Shown here: piece after piece, positions 52,070-59,905 of the stretch
Position numbering within the stretch: the first letter of the stretch is position 1
How the letters are laid out: each line of letters begins with the position of its first letter
Source: Prevotella sp.
GTDB lineage: Bacteria > Bacteroidota > Bacteroidia > Bacteroidales > Bacteroidaceae
Direction: 5' to 3'
Length of the DNA: 64,000 nucleotides
Assembly: GCA_017548275.1 (NCBI GenBank)
Contig: JAFZAH010000040.1
Coordinates: 186,001 to 250,000 of the forward strand
Made by a program: the position numbers and the translations under genes
Notes under the pieces: model-generated
The model's database searches: none
Seen by the model: only the letters and a program-made list of their open reading frames with translations
What the model was told of the DNA's origin: nothing

Positions 52070-55000
52070 ATGACAAAAAAATTGAGCAAAGTGCTGGTAC
52101 TTGGTTCCGGCGCATTGAAAATCGGACAAGCAGGAGAGTTTGACTATTCGGGTTCTCAGGCCCTGAAAGCCTTACGTGAAGAAGGTATTTCCTCGGTTCT
52201 GGTCAATCCGAACATCGCAACAATCCAGACATCTGAAGGCATTGCCGACAAAGTGTATTTCCAACCTGTGACGACACATTTCGTGACAGAAATCATCAAG
52301 AAAGAACGCCCTGACGGCATTCTTCTTGCTTTTGGAGGACAAACGGCATTGAACTGCGGCACCGAACTTCACCTGAATGGTACCTTGTCAAAATACGGAG
52401 TGAGCGTGTTGGGCACATCAGTAGAAGCCATCATGGACACAGAAGACCGCGACCTGTTTGTTAAGAAACTGGATCAGGCCGCACTTAAAACCCCTGTGAG
52501 TCAGGCAGTAGAGACGATGGAAGACGCTCTTGCCGCTGCCCGCCGTATCGGTTTCCCCATCATGATTCGCTCAGCCTATGCATTAGGCGGTTTGGGTTCA
52601 GGCATCTGCCCCGACGAAAAGAAATTCATAGAACTGGCTGAGAGTGCTTTTACCTTCGCGCCTCAGATTCTTGTGGAAGAATCGCTGAAAGGTTGGAAGG
52701 AGATAGAGTTTGAGGTGATTCGCGACGCCAACGACCATTGCTTCACTGTTGCCTCAATGGAAAATTTCGACCCGCTGGGCATCCATACCGGTGAATCGAT
52801 AGTCGTAGCCCCCACTTGCTCGTTGACCGATGAACAGGTGAAAATGCTGCAAGAGTTGTCTATCAAGTGTGTTCGCCACCTGAACATCGTGGGTGAATGT
52901 AATATCCAGTTCGCCTTCAACGCCGAGACCAATGACTACCGCATCATTGAGGTGAACGCCCGTCTGAGCCGTTCGTCTGCCCTTGCTTCAAAAGCCACCG
53001 GTTATCCTCTTGCTTTTGTAGCCGCAAAAATCGCCTTGGGTTACACCTTGGATCAGATTGGTGAGATGGGCACGCCAAACTCCGCCTATGTGGCACCACA
53101 ACTGGACTATATGATTTGTAAGATTCCACGTTGGGATTTGACCAAATTTGCCGGGGTCAGCCGCCAGATAGGTTCGTCGATGAAATCTGTAGGTGAAATC
53201 ATGTCTATCGGCCGCTCTTTCGAAGAGATGATGCAGAAAGGTCTGCGCATGATCGGTCAGGGCATGCACGGATTTGTTGGTAACGACCACACTCGCTTTG
53301 ACAACTTAGACGAGGAATTGGCCAACCCGACCGATTTGCGCATATTTGCCATCGCCCAGGCATTGGAAGAAGGTTACAGCGTAGAACGTATTGAGGAGTT
53401 GACCAAGATAGACGTCTGGTTCCTGGAGCGCCTGAAGCACATTGTAGATTTGAAGCATGAGTTACAGAAATACAACCGCTTAGAGGATTTGAGCGACGAA
53501 TTCCTCCGTGAAGTAAAAATCGCCGGTTTCAGTGATTTCCAAATAGCCCGTTTCGTATTGAAACCCGAGAAAGGCAATATGGTAAAGGAAAATCTGGAGG
53601 TGCGCCGCCAACGCAAACTGCGTGGCATCCTGCCCTCCGTGAAACGCATCAACACCGTGGCCAGCGAGCATCCCGAATTGACCAATTACTTGTACATCAC
53701 ATATGCCGCAGCAGGTCATGACATCAATTATTATAAGAACGAGAAATCGGTGGTTGTACTGGGTTCCGGCGCCTATCGCATCGGTTCGTCGGTAGAGTTT
53801 GACTGGTGTTCAGTGAACGCTATCAATACCGCCCGCAAGTTGGGTTACAAATCCATCATGATTAACTACAACCCAGAGACGGTTTCGACCGATTACGACA
53901 TGTGCGACCGTCTGTACTTTGACGAGTTGTCATTGGAACGTGTGCTCGACGTGATAGACTTGGAGCAGCCCCGCGGCGTGATTGTGAGCGTGGGCGGTCA
54001 GATACCCAACAACCTTGCGATGAAACTACATCTGCAAGGAGTGCCTGTCTTGGGAACCTCACCAGTCAATATCGACCGTGCGGAAAACCGCGACAAGTTC
54101 TCTGCCATGCTCGACAAGTTGGGCATTGACCAACCTGCCTGGCGCGCACTGACATCGCTCGACGACATCAAAGAGTTTGTCGAGAAAGTGGGATTCCCCG
54201 TCTTGGTACGTCCGTCCTACGTGCTCTCAGGCGCCGCGATGAACGTGTGCTACAGTTATGAGGAATTGGAACGTTTCTTGAAGATGGCCACGGAGGTGAG
54301 CAAGGATTACCCTGTTGTCGTCTCACAGTTCATGCAAGACACGAAAGAGATAGAATTTGACGCAGTAGCCGACAAGGGCGAAGTGGTAGAATACGCCATC
54401 TCCGAGCATATCGAATATGCAGGTGTCCACTCCGGTGACGCCACGATGGTCTTCCCCGCACAGCACATTTATTTCTCCACCATCCGCCAGATTAAGAAGA
54501 TAGCACGTAAGATAGCGAAAGAACTGAATATCAGCGGACCTTTCAACATCCAGTTCCTTGCCAAATCACGTCAGGTGCGTGTTATCGAATGTAACCTCCG
54601 TGCCTCGCGCTCCTTCCCGTTTGTGAGTAAGATTTTGAAACGCAACTTCATCGAGACTGCTACTCGTATCATGCTCGATGCGCCTTATACCCATCCTGAC
54701 AGGAGTGAGTTCGACATCGACCGCATCGGTGTGAAAGCCTCACAGTTCTCATTCGCACGTTTGCAGAACGCCGACCCGGTACTTGGCGTGGATATGTCAT
54801 CAACGGGTGAAGTAGGTTGTCTGGGCGACGATTTGAATGAAGCAATGCTGAACGCATTGATAGCCACCGGCTACCGACTCCCGAAGAAGAATGTGCTCAT
54901 TTCCTCAGGCGGAGTTAAAGGCAAGGTTGACTTGCTGGAGCCGAGCCGCATGATGGTTCAGAAAGGTTATCAGATTTACGCTACTGCCGGCACTGCGAAA

Positions 55001-55291
55001 TTCCTCAATGAGAATGGTGTCAAGGCTACGATGGTCAGTTGGCCTGATGAAGAAGGCGAAAACAATGTGATGGACATGATTGCCGCCCATCAATTCGACC
55101 TGATTATCAATGTGCCAAAGAATCACAGCAAACGTGAATTGACCAACGGTTACCGCATCCGCCGTGGTGCCATCGACCACAATATTCCGTTGATGACAAA
55201 CGTGAGACTTGCAAAAGCGTTTATCGAAGCATTCTGTGCGATGAAGCTTGAAGACATCCCTGTGAAAAGTTGGCAGGAGTATGTGAGTTAA
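52070..55291 (+). CDS. carB: Carbamoyl-phosphate synthase large subunit
   Basis: Makes carbamoyl phosphate for arginine and pyrimidine synthesis from ammonia, bicarbonate and 2 ATP. 1073 residues, full length. It begins KVLVLGSGALKIGQAGEFDY. Two ATP-grasp halves follow, the second starting near 560 (VVVLGSGAYRIGSSVEFDW). Both carry the family signatures (IRSAYALGGLGSG and VRPSYVLSGAAM). The MGS-like allosteric domain is C-terminal (about 930-1073). carA is not adjacent; the gene is transcribed alone. Confidence 0.97.
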   Translation: MTKKLSKVLVLGSGALKIGQAGEFDYSGSQALKALREEGISSVLVNPNIATIQTSEGIADKVYFQPVTTHFVTEIIKKERPDGILLAFGGQTALNCGTELHLNGTLSKYGVSVLGTSVEAIMDTEDRDLFVKKLDQAALKTPVSQAVETMEDALAAARRIGFPIMIRSAYALGGLGSGICPDEKKFIELAESAFTFAPQILVEESLKGWKEIEFEVIRDANDHCFTVASMENFDPLGIHTGESIVVAPTCSLTDEQVKMLQELSIKCVRHLNIVGECNIQFAFNAETNDYRIIEVNARLSRSSALASKATGYPLAFVAAKIALGYTLDQIGEMGTPNSAYVAPQLDYMICKIPRWDLTKFAGVSRQIGSSMKSVGEIMSIGRSFEEMMQKGLRMIGQGMHGFVGNDHTRFDNLDEELANPTDLRIFAIAQALEEGYSVERIEELTKIDVWFLERLKHIVDLKHELQKYNRLEDLSDEFLREVKIAGFSDFQIARFVLKPEKGNMVKENLEVRRQRKLRGILPSVKRINTVASEHPELTNYLYITYAAAGHDINYYKNEKSVVVLGSGAYRIGSSVEFDWCSVNAINTARKLGYKSIMINYNPETVSTDYDMCDRLYFDELSLERVLDVIDLEQPRGVIVSVGGQIPNNLAMKLHLQGVPVLGTSPVNIDRAENRDKFSAMLDKLGIDQPAWRALTSLDDIKEFVEKVGFPVLVRPSYVLSGAAMNVCYSYEELERFLKMATEVSKDYPVVVSQFMQDTKEIEFDAVADKGEVVEYAISEHIEYAGVHSGDATMVFPAQHIYFSTIRQIKKIARKIAKELNISGPFNIQFLAKSRQVRVIECNLRASRSFPFVSKILKRNFIETATRIMLDAPYTHPDRSEFDIDRIGVKASQFSFARLQNADPVLGVDMSSTGEVGCLGDDLNEAMLNALIATGYRLPKKNVLISSGGVKGKVDLLEPSRMMVQKGYQIYATAGTAKFLNENGVKATMVSWPDEEGENNVMDMIAAHQFDLIINVPKNHSKRELTNGYRIRRGAIDHNIPLMTNVRLAKAFIEAFCAMKLEDIPVKSWQEYVS

Positions 55292-55338
55292 TCAGCAATC
55301 AAGCGGATAAACGGTTAGACCTATATTTACAGATACAA

Positions 55339-55384
55339 ACGCCAATGCGAGGTGGACTCATACGTTCCACCTCGCATTTGGCGT
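55339..55384. terminator. Hairpin after carB
   Basis: 18-19-base arms (55339-55356 and 55366-55384) with one bulged base and a 9-base loop. No clear T-run follows, so strength is uncertain. Confidence 0.65.
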
Positions 55385-55475
55385 CTACAGAGATGATCAT
55401 ATATAGAGTTTAGTAAGCCTGTGTGTTGATAATTAAATTTGGTTGTGTTGATTGAGAGTATATATAATTGTGTGA

Positions 55476-55808
55476 TTATCGTCTTGCGTGATGCTTATTG
55501 TTGTGAGCCATTCCTTTGTGATGACCAGGTGCCGGTGCCGGTGCATGATGACGAGGGGCGGGAGCCGGTGCATGATGACGAGGAGGAACGGGAGCATGAT
55601 GATGAGGGGGAACGGGTGCATGATGACGCACATGATGCATATGAGCGATACGTGCACATTCGGGGCAGGTACGCGGTGCAAACCTCACAAATCTGAGGGA
55701 GTGGTTATGGTAGAAGTATTCACCATGACGAGGTCTGACATTTCCGGCAGCATTTGCCGAGACAGCGAAAACAAGTGCTGTGACGAGTAAAAGTATATAG
55801 CGTTTCAT
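55476..55808 (-). CDS. His-rich secreted protein
   Basis: 110 residues with a signal peptide (about 1-20, ending SANA). The mature part has 20 His in about 90 residues, mostly in HHAPVPP/HHAPAPAP repeats from residue 60 on. One CPEC motif sits at about 48-51. Such sequences bind Zn, Cu, Ni or Co, so a periplasmic or extracellular metal buffer or scavenger is likely (inference). The -7/-33 pair at 55857-55888 and a cluster of CCCT-AGGG palindromes lie upstream, suggesting tight regulation. No family recognised. Confidence 0.8.
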   Translation of the reverse strand: MKRYILLLVTALVFAVSANAAGNVRPRHGEYFYHNHSLRFVRFAPRTCPECARIAHMHHVRHHAPVPPHHHAPVPPRHHAPAPAPRHHAPAPAPGHHKGMAHNNKHHARR

Positions 55809-55856
55809 AATCGTAATTATTAAAGGGTTGAACTTATTTATTTCTTATCTCTGGTG

Positions 55857-55888
55857 CAAAGATAGGGACTAGAATAGACCCTCACAAT
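55857..55888 (-). promoter_or_regulatory. Promoter of the His-rich gene
   Basis: Minus strand TATCTTTG (55857-55864) with ATTG (55885-55888) 20 bases upstream. It overlaps the first of the CCCT-AGGG palindromes. Confidence 0.65.
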
Positions 55889-55973
55889 ATCTTTTCCCTA
55901 AAACAGGGTGTGGTTTACCCTATCATTTAGGGGGAAATCCCCCCACCCCATTTTTCATCCCCTATTATGAGGG
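55864..55973. promoter_or_regulatory. Cluster of CCCT-N-AGGG palindromes
   Basis: Four inverted repeats of CCCT/AGGG lie in about 110 bases: 55864-55882 (AGGG, 11 bases, CCCT), 55896-55908 (CCCT, 5, AGGG), 55918-55932 (CCCTA, 5, TAGGG) and 55960-55973 (CCCT, 6, AGGG). A GGGGGAAATCCCCC palindrome sits at 55930-55943. Spacing and position between divergent genes fit operator sites. Confidence 0.55.
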
Positions 55974-56080
55974 CAAGAAGATTAAAGAAATGTGATAAAA
56001 TCGTTTTCTTTATCGATTGGGGTGACAATTGACAAAAAATGTGTAACTTTACAACGGTGAAATCAGTTTATCAGAAACTT

Positions 56081-56596
56081 ATGAGAAAAGCAAGCAGAGA
56101 AATGGATGCGGCCTTCGCATTGGAAGTGTTTGACAAGGCACCATACGTGACAGTCAGCATGACACGCCCAGACGGGACCCCATACGGGTTACCCTTGTCA
56201 TTGGCAAGAACTGACGAGAAAACATTTTATTTCCACTGTGCTTTGGAAGGAGACAAATTAGAGTGCATCAAACATAACCCGACTGTGTTTCTATCCGCCG
56301 TCACCAAATGTGCTCCTATCGTCGGTCCGAAAGACGGAAGTTTTACCTTACAATACAAATCCGCGACTGCCATCGGACATGCGGAGATTGTGACAGATCG
56401 CGATGAAAAGATTGTTGCTTTGAGAGCCATCTGCTTACGCTTCCTTCCCCACCACATGGACGCTTTTGATGATGCTGTCACACGTAGTCTCGAACGAACA
56501 GCCGTAGTAAAGATTACCCTGAAAGAACCGCCTGTAGGTAAGAGGAAACAGTACAACAAAGAAGGAGAGGAACTCAAATGGGGACGAATGGAATAA
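56081..56596 (+). CDS. Pyridoxamine 5'-phosphate oxidase-like (Nim-type) flavoprotein
   Basis: 171 residues from ATG 56081 (MRKASREMDAAFAL). The upstream in-frame ATG at 56039 lies before the predicted -7 element (TAACTTTA, 56044-56051). The FMN-binding split barrel begins VFDKAPYVTVSMTRPDGTPYGLPLSLA. FYFHCALEGDKLECI matches the NimA-like branch, some of whose members reduce 5-nitroimidazoles; activity on such drugs is not implied by sequence alone. Divergent from the His-rich gene and followed by a nitroreductase-like remnant. Confidence 0.85.
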   Translation: MRKASREMDAAFALEVFDKAPYVTVSMTRPDGTPYGLPLSLARTDEKTFYFHCALEGDKLECIKHNPTVFLSAVTKCAPIVGPKDGSFTLQYKSATAIGHAEIVTDRDEKIVALRAICLRFLPHHMDAFDDAVTRSLERTAVVKITLKEPPVGKRKQYNKEGEELKWGRME

Positions 56597-56615
56597 CCCA
56601 CAAAGAGACAATACA

Positions 56616-56801
56616 GTTGAGCATGAGAAACTGGAGTTACTTGTAAAGTGCGATACCAAGTTCTTCCTTGAACGCCTCGACATACCAACTGACTACAAAT
56701 TGAACTACATTATCGCCGTGGGGTATCCGATGAACAGCCTGCAGCCAAACCTCGCGACGGCTCGAAAGTTAAATATATCAAGTAATATTTCTCCGTCATG
56801 A
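56616..56801 (+). pseudogene. C-terminal remnant of a nitroreductase-like gene
   Basis: Just after the Nim-like stop, a frame reads FFLERLDIPTDYKLNYIIAV then GYPMNSLQPN before running out to a stop at 56799-56801. Leu-x-Ile-Pro-x-x-Tyr followed by hydrophobics and GYP is the pattern near the end of nitroreductase-family flavoproteins. There is no start codon or upstream domain, so this is a degraded tail. No statistical test was possible. Confidence 0.5.
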
Positions 56802-57049
56802 ATACCGGTGATTTCATGACAGACTCCATAAAAAAAGATTTCGCCGGTATCGACGCCCGTCAATTAGGCAATCGATACCGACGAAAACATTTCTTTTTTA
56901 TAATTGACTCAACTATCGGAATCGAAAGATTCGTCATTAGAGTTTTTTAGTCGTTATACAAAAACGTCTTGAAGTGACAGATGTGTACCAACCATTCCCA
57001 CCTTTGGGAGGGTCAAGGCGGGTATCTTATAACCTCAAAATGTTGCTTA
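56802..57049. other. Intergenic stretch with a bidirectional hairpin
   Basis: No gene seen. It holds a 15-bp inverted repeat (56839-56853 and 56872-56886) with runs of A and T on its flanks, able to terminate in either direction. A CCCACCTTTGGGAGGG segment lies near 56998-57013. Confidence 0.6.
56839..56900. terminator. Bidirectional terminator-like hairpin
   Basis: Arms 56839-56853 and 56872-56886 pair at 14 of 15 positions plus one G-U; 18-base loop; TTTCTTTTTT follows on plus and T-run on minus. Confidence 0.7.
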
Positions 57050-57529
57050 TTATTTCTTTTCTATGTAATCAAATAATTCGATTGTTCCCGCTTCGCTTTT
57101 AACATCAAGCGTCGGAACATATTCTACCAATCGAGTTTTGCCACTTGCTTTATCGACATAAAAATACACAAATGCACCTGTATAACTGCGGAAAATCACT
57201 TCATACTCAGATTCCGTCTCTTCTCCCATCGTTACATACATAATGGAAGGATTCTTTTCTGCAATGCTCCAGTCGTATGTGCTATGGCAATAGTTGTTGA
57301 CGCCTTCATATGCCATATCTTTCGTTATTTTACTCTCTGCGGCGTTAGATTTTTCTATCGCTTCTGACGCATCTATGCCATCCTTATTTAAAGAGTCACG
57401 CACAGTTCCAAGAGAGTCTTTTGTTTCTTCCGTTTGCGGTTCAGAGGTTTGTTTCTCCGTGCTGTTTTTATGGCATGAGCATAAAAACAAGGCAAAAAAA
57501 GCAGATGCAATGATTATTCCTTTTTTCAT
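57050..57529 (-). CDS. Small lipoprotein, unknown function
   Basis: 159 residues from ATG 57527-57529. The promoter at 57562-57593 rules out the longer start at 57580. Lipoprotein signal IIIASAFFALFLCSC (Cys18). A polar, Thr/Glu/Asn-rich linker is followed by a folded domain of about 85 residues with TYDWSIAEKNPSIMYVTMG and VYFYVDKASGKTRLVEYVPT. No family recognised. Neighbouring genes upstream and downstream are also envelope proteins. Confidence 0.72.
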   Translation of the reverse strand: MKKGIIIASAFFALFLCSCHKNSTEKQTSEPQTEETKDSLGTVRDSLNKDGIDASEAIEKSNAAESKITKDMAYEGVNNYCHSTYDWSIAEKNPSIMYVTMGEETESEYEVIFRSYTGAFVYFYVDKASGKTRLVEYVPTLDVKSEAGTIELFDYIEKK

Positions 57530-57561
57530 ATTTCTTATTGATACATTGATTAAATCGTTTG

Positions 57562-57593
57562 CAAAAATACTCTTTTTCATAGACAACGCCAAA
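57562..57593 (-). promoter_or_regulatory. Promoter of the small lipoprotein gene
   Basis: Minus strand TTTG (57590-57593), 20 bases, TATTTTTG (57562-57569); exact consensus. Confidence 0.8.
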
Positions 57594-57711
57594 AGATATT
57601 GTTTATTTTTTTCACGTCTCCTGACAATCATCATTTATGCCCAAGAACTTGTCTGTGTCAATACGTGCTGGTTGCTGAAACCCACGAAATCATTGCCCAT
57701 TCGCGCAGCAT

Positions 57712-58272
57712 TTACTTTCTCTTCTTTTTCCACCATCTCACAACAAATACAAAAATGACAGCAGCGACAATATAAAAGAAATATTTTATGATGAAGACGA
57801 ATATCAGAATTATTGACTGGCTGCAATATTGACCTATCTGCTCCAAAACAGAAGCATTTTTGTCAATATTATATAACTGACACTTTGGTAAAACGAACTC
57901 ATCATTCCCATCCCATAGTCTAATTGTATCTAATGATTCGTTTATCATGATTGTATCGGGATTTGAAATGACGCTTTTATATACCTCATTATCTGAATCC
58001 ACATCCATCCATGTAATTTTGATATATGGTTTCAAAAACTCATAATTCCCATATACCCGGTCAGCAAAATTACCGACGAAATCTGTGGAAGAGATTTCAC
58101 CCACAACCTTTGAATTTGTTTCGAACTTAAGGGAAATCCTTTCAGTCGGATGATAATACCCTTGAAACTTCTTTCCCGGCAAACCGTCTTTACTGCATGA
58201 AAAGAAGCAAAAGGCAACCATGAATGCAACTGCCACGAACAATCCTATTCTTTTCAAAAACAAATGATTCAT
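57712..58272 (-). CDS. Lipoprotein with a C-terminal membrane helix
   Basis: 186 residues. The N-terminal lipoprotein signal (FVAVAFMVAFCFFSC) is followed by a beta-rich domain (GYYHPTERISLKFETNSKVV). A strongly hydrophobic segment (LIFVFIIKYFFYIVAAVIFV, about 154-178) and a basic end (RWWKKKRK) follow. A lipid anchor at one end and a membrane helix with positive tail at the other is unusual and suggests both ends sit in the inner membrane. Function unknown. Confidence 0.72.
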   Translation of the reverse strand: MNHLFLKRIGLFVAVAFMVAFCFFSCSKDGLPGKKFQGYYHPTERISLKFETNSKVVGEISSTDFVGNFADRVYGNYEFLKPYIKITWMDVDSDNEVYKSVISNPDTIMINESLDTIRLWDGNDEFVLPKCQLYNIDKNASVLEQIGQYCSQSIILIFVFIIKYFFYIVAAVIFVFVVRWWKKKRK

Positions 58273-58340
58273 TGTTAAATCGTGAATTACCTTTCAAACT
58301 TGACAAACATATCTCTATAATTGAGTATGCTGTGGTTATA

Positions 58341-58368
58341 AAACAGCCCCAGACAAGAGTCTGAGGCT
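58341..58368 (-). terminator. Terminator of the PP2C gene
   Basis: AGCCcCAGAC/GTCTGaGGCT stem (58345-58354, 58359-58368), 4-base loop, then TTTT on the minus strand. Confidence 0.72.
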
Positions 58369-58390
58369 ATTATTTGACCGTATTTCACAC

Positions 58391-59884
58391 TTATTCATCT
58401 GGAATTACACTTCTGGGACCTTGAACAGGAGCCGGAGTCTCCGTTGCCGGAGGTGTAGGATTAGTAGCCGGTGGTGTTACGGGTTGTGGTGAATCTGTCG
58501 TTGTGGCAGGAGTAGCCGGTTGTTCGGAAGTCGTCACAGGTTGATGTGTGGGAGGAGTGACACCATTGGAATTGGTGTTTGTTTCAGCGGGAGTCGTTTC
58601 CGTGGTCTCGGGCTTCTTCTCATCGGGTTTCTTCTCCTCTGGTTTTGGAGTCAGCAAATCGCCAGAAGGTGAAGGCAGAGCACTGGTTGTCGTCTCACCG
58701 CCAGCGATATTCATCGTGTCTCTTTCATGTTTCACCGAATCTTTTTTCTCCACATTCTCCTCTACGGGATCTTTCAACACTTCTTTTTTGTCATCCTTGC
58801 CGCCGCAAGTAAAGTACACACCAGCGAGAATCATCAACAAGGCCGCTGTGGTGAGGATGGGAATCAGCAGCGAACGGCGAGAAGCGTTCTTTGTCTGTTC
58901 CTTTTTAGTGAAATGACGCTCCTCCGGAGCCTGCTGAGTCTGTAGGGGTTGCTGAGCGTTGTAAGGATGTTGTTGCTGCGGTACACGTTTCGCCTGAGTA
59001 CCCGTCGCAACAACGGTCGGGGCACCCGGCATCTGCACGACAGTATCGTCCTCGTCAACCACCCTTCTCTTTGATTTGGCCATCATCTCAACCTCATTGT
59101 CAGGCAGGTTCTTGTCATATCTCTCGACAGTCACCTCATCGATATGGATAAGATATGCCGAATGATTGTCTTTGTTGTCTTTCGTAGCCTCAATGAGTCT
59201 CTGGCGCTTCTGCTCATCAGAGATGTTGTCGGCGAGAATGTCAACAATCTCGCTGTCGCCCATCATTTCAAGCATGCCGTCGGTGCAGAGATAAAAATAG
59301 TCATCGGGCTTGATGTCGCTGACATGAACAATATTTGCGAACTGTCGGTTGTCTTTGCCAGGCATCATGGCTTTGGTAATGACATTCTTGTTAGGCTGTT
59401 TGTTCATATCTTCATACTCAATCTCGCCTGCGAGATACAAGTCATAGACCACAGAATGGTCGCGCGAGCGATAGAGCACTTTCCTTTCCTCTGGCCGTAT
59501 GTGATAGATGCGGCTGTCACCAATATGCGCCAGAGTACATCCATGACGGTGGAAATAGAGGAACGTGAGCGTTGTACCCGGTTTTTTAGGGTCGCCGTTG
59601 TCTATGGCATCCAATTTCTGATACGCATATTCCAATGCCTGATTGAAGAGCGCGTCAGACAACGGTTCTTCAGGTGACGTGTTTTGGAACAAGAACTCAG
59701 CCATGGCGTTAACCACAGTAGAACTGGCCACTTCGCCCTTTTCATGGCCTCCCATGCCGTCGCATACGATGTAGAGACTATCCAAATCAGAAGCCGCTCC
59801 CATAGCGGGGAAGATAGCATCTTCCTGTCCAGAGCGTTTTCCAAGTTCGAAGATTGCCTGAGGAGAAAACAGTTTTATTTTCAT
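58391..59884 (-). CDS. PP2C-type Ser/Thr phosphatase with membrane anchor and Pro/Thr tail
   Basis: 497 residues. The N-terminal PP2C domain (about 1-255) has metal-binding Asp in YIVCDGMGGHEKGE, plus GKRSGQEDAIFP, LAHIGDSRIYHI and LCTDGMLEMMGDSE. A linker with Lys/Arg leads to a membrane helix (LLIPILTTAALLMILAGVYF, about 337-357). The extracytoplasmic tail is rich in Pro, Thr and Glu (TPAETNTNSNGVTPPTH). Such phosphatases reverse Hanks-type kinases, but no kinase gene is in the window. It is 21 bases downstream of rlmD. What the tail contacts is unknown. Confidence 0.9.
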   Translation of the reverse strand: MKIKLFSPQAIFELGKRSGQEDAIFPAMGAASDLDSLYIVCDGMGGHEKGEVASSTVVNAMAEFLFQNTSPEEPLSDALFNQALEYAYQKLDAIDNGDPKKPGTTLTFLYFHRHGCTLAHIGDSRIYHIRPEERKVLYRSRDHSVVYDLYLAGEIEYEDMNKQPNKNVITKAMMPGKDNRQFANIVHVSDIKPDDYFYLCTDGMLEMMGDSEIVDILADNISDEQKRQRLIEATKDNKDNHSAYLIHIDEVTVERYDKNLPDNEVEMMAKSKRRVVDEDDTVVQMPGAPTVVATGTQAKRVPQQQHPYNAQQPLQTQQAPEERHFTKKEQTKNASRRSLLIPILTTAALLMILAGVYFTCGGKDDKKEVLKDPVEENVEKKDSVKHERDTMNIAGGETTTSALPSPSGDLLTPKPEEKKPDEKKPETTETTPAETNTNSNGVTPPTHQPVTTSEQPATPATTTDSPQPVTPPATNPTPPATETPAPVQGPRSVIPDE

Positions 59885-59905
59885 AATATATCTGATTTTT
59901 GTTGT

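Noticed and set aside
57635..57826. Minus-strand Cys-rich 63-residue frame
   Set aside because: Overlaps the 3' end of the lipoprotein gene in another frame; the cysteines come from reading hydrophobic codons out of phase.
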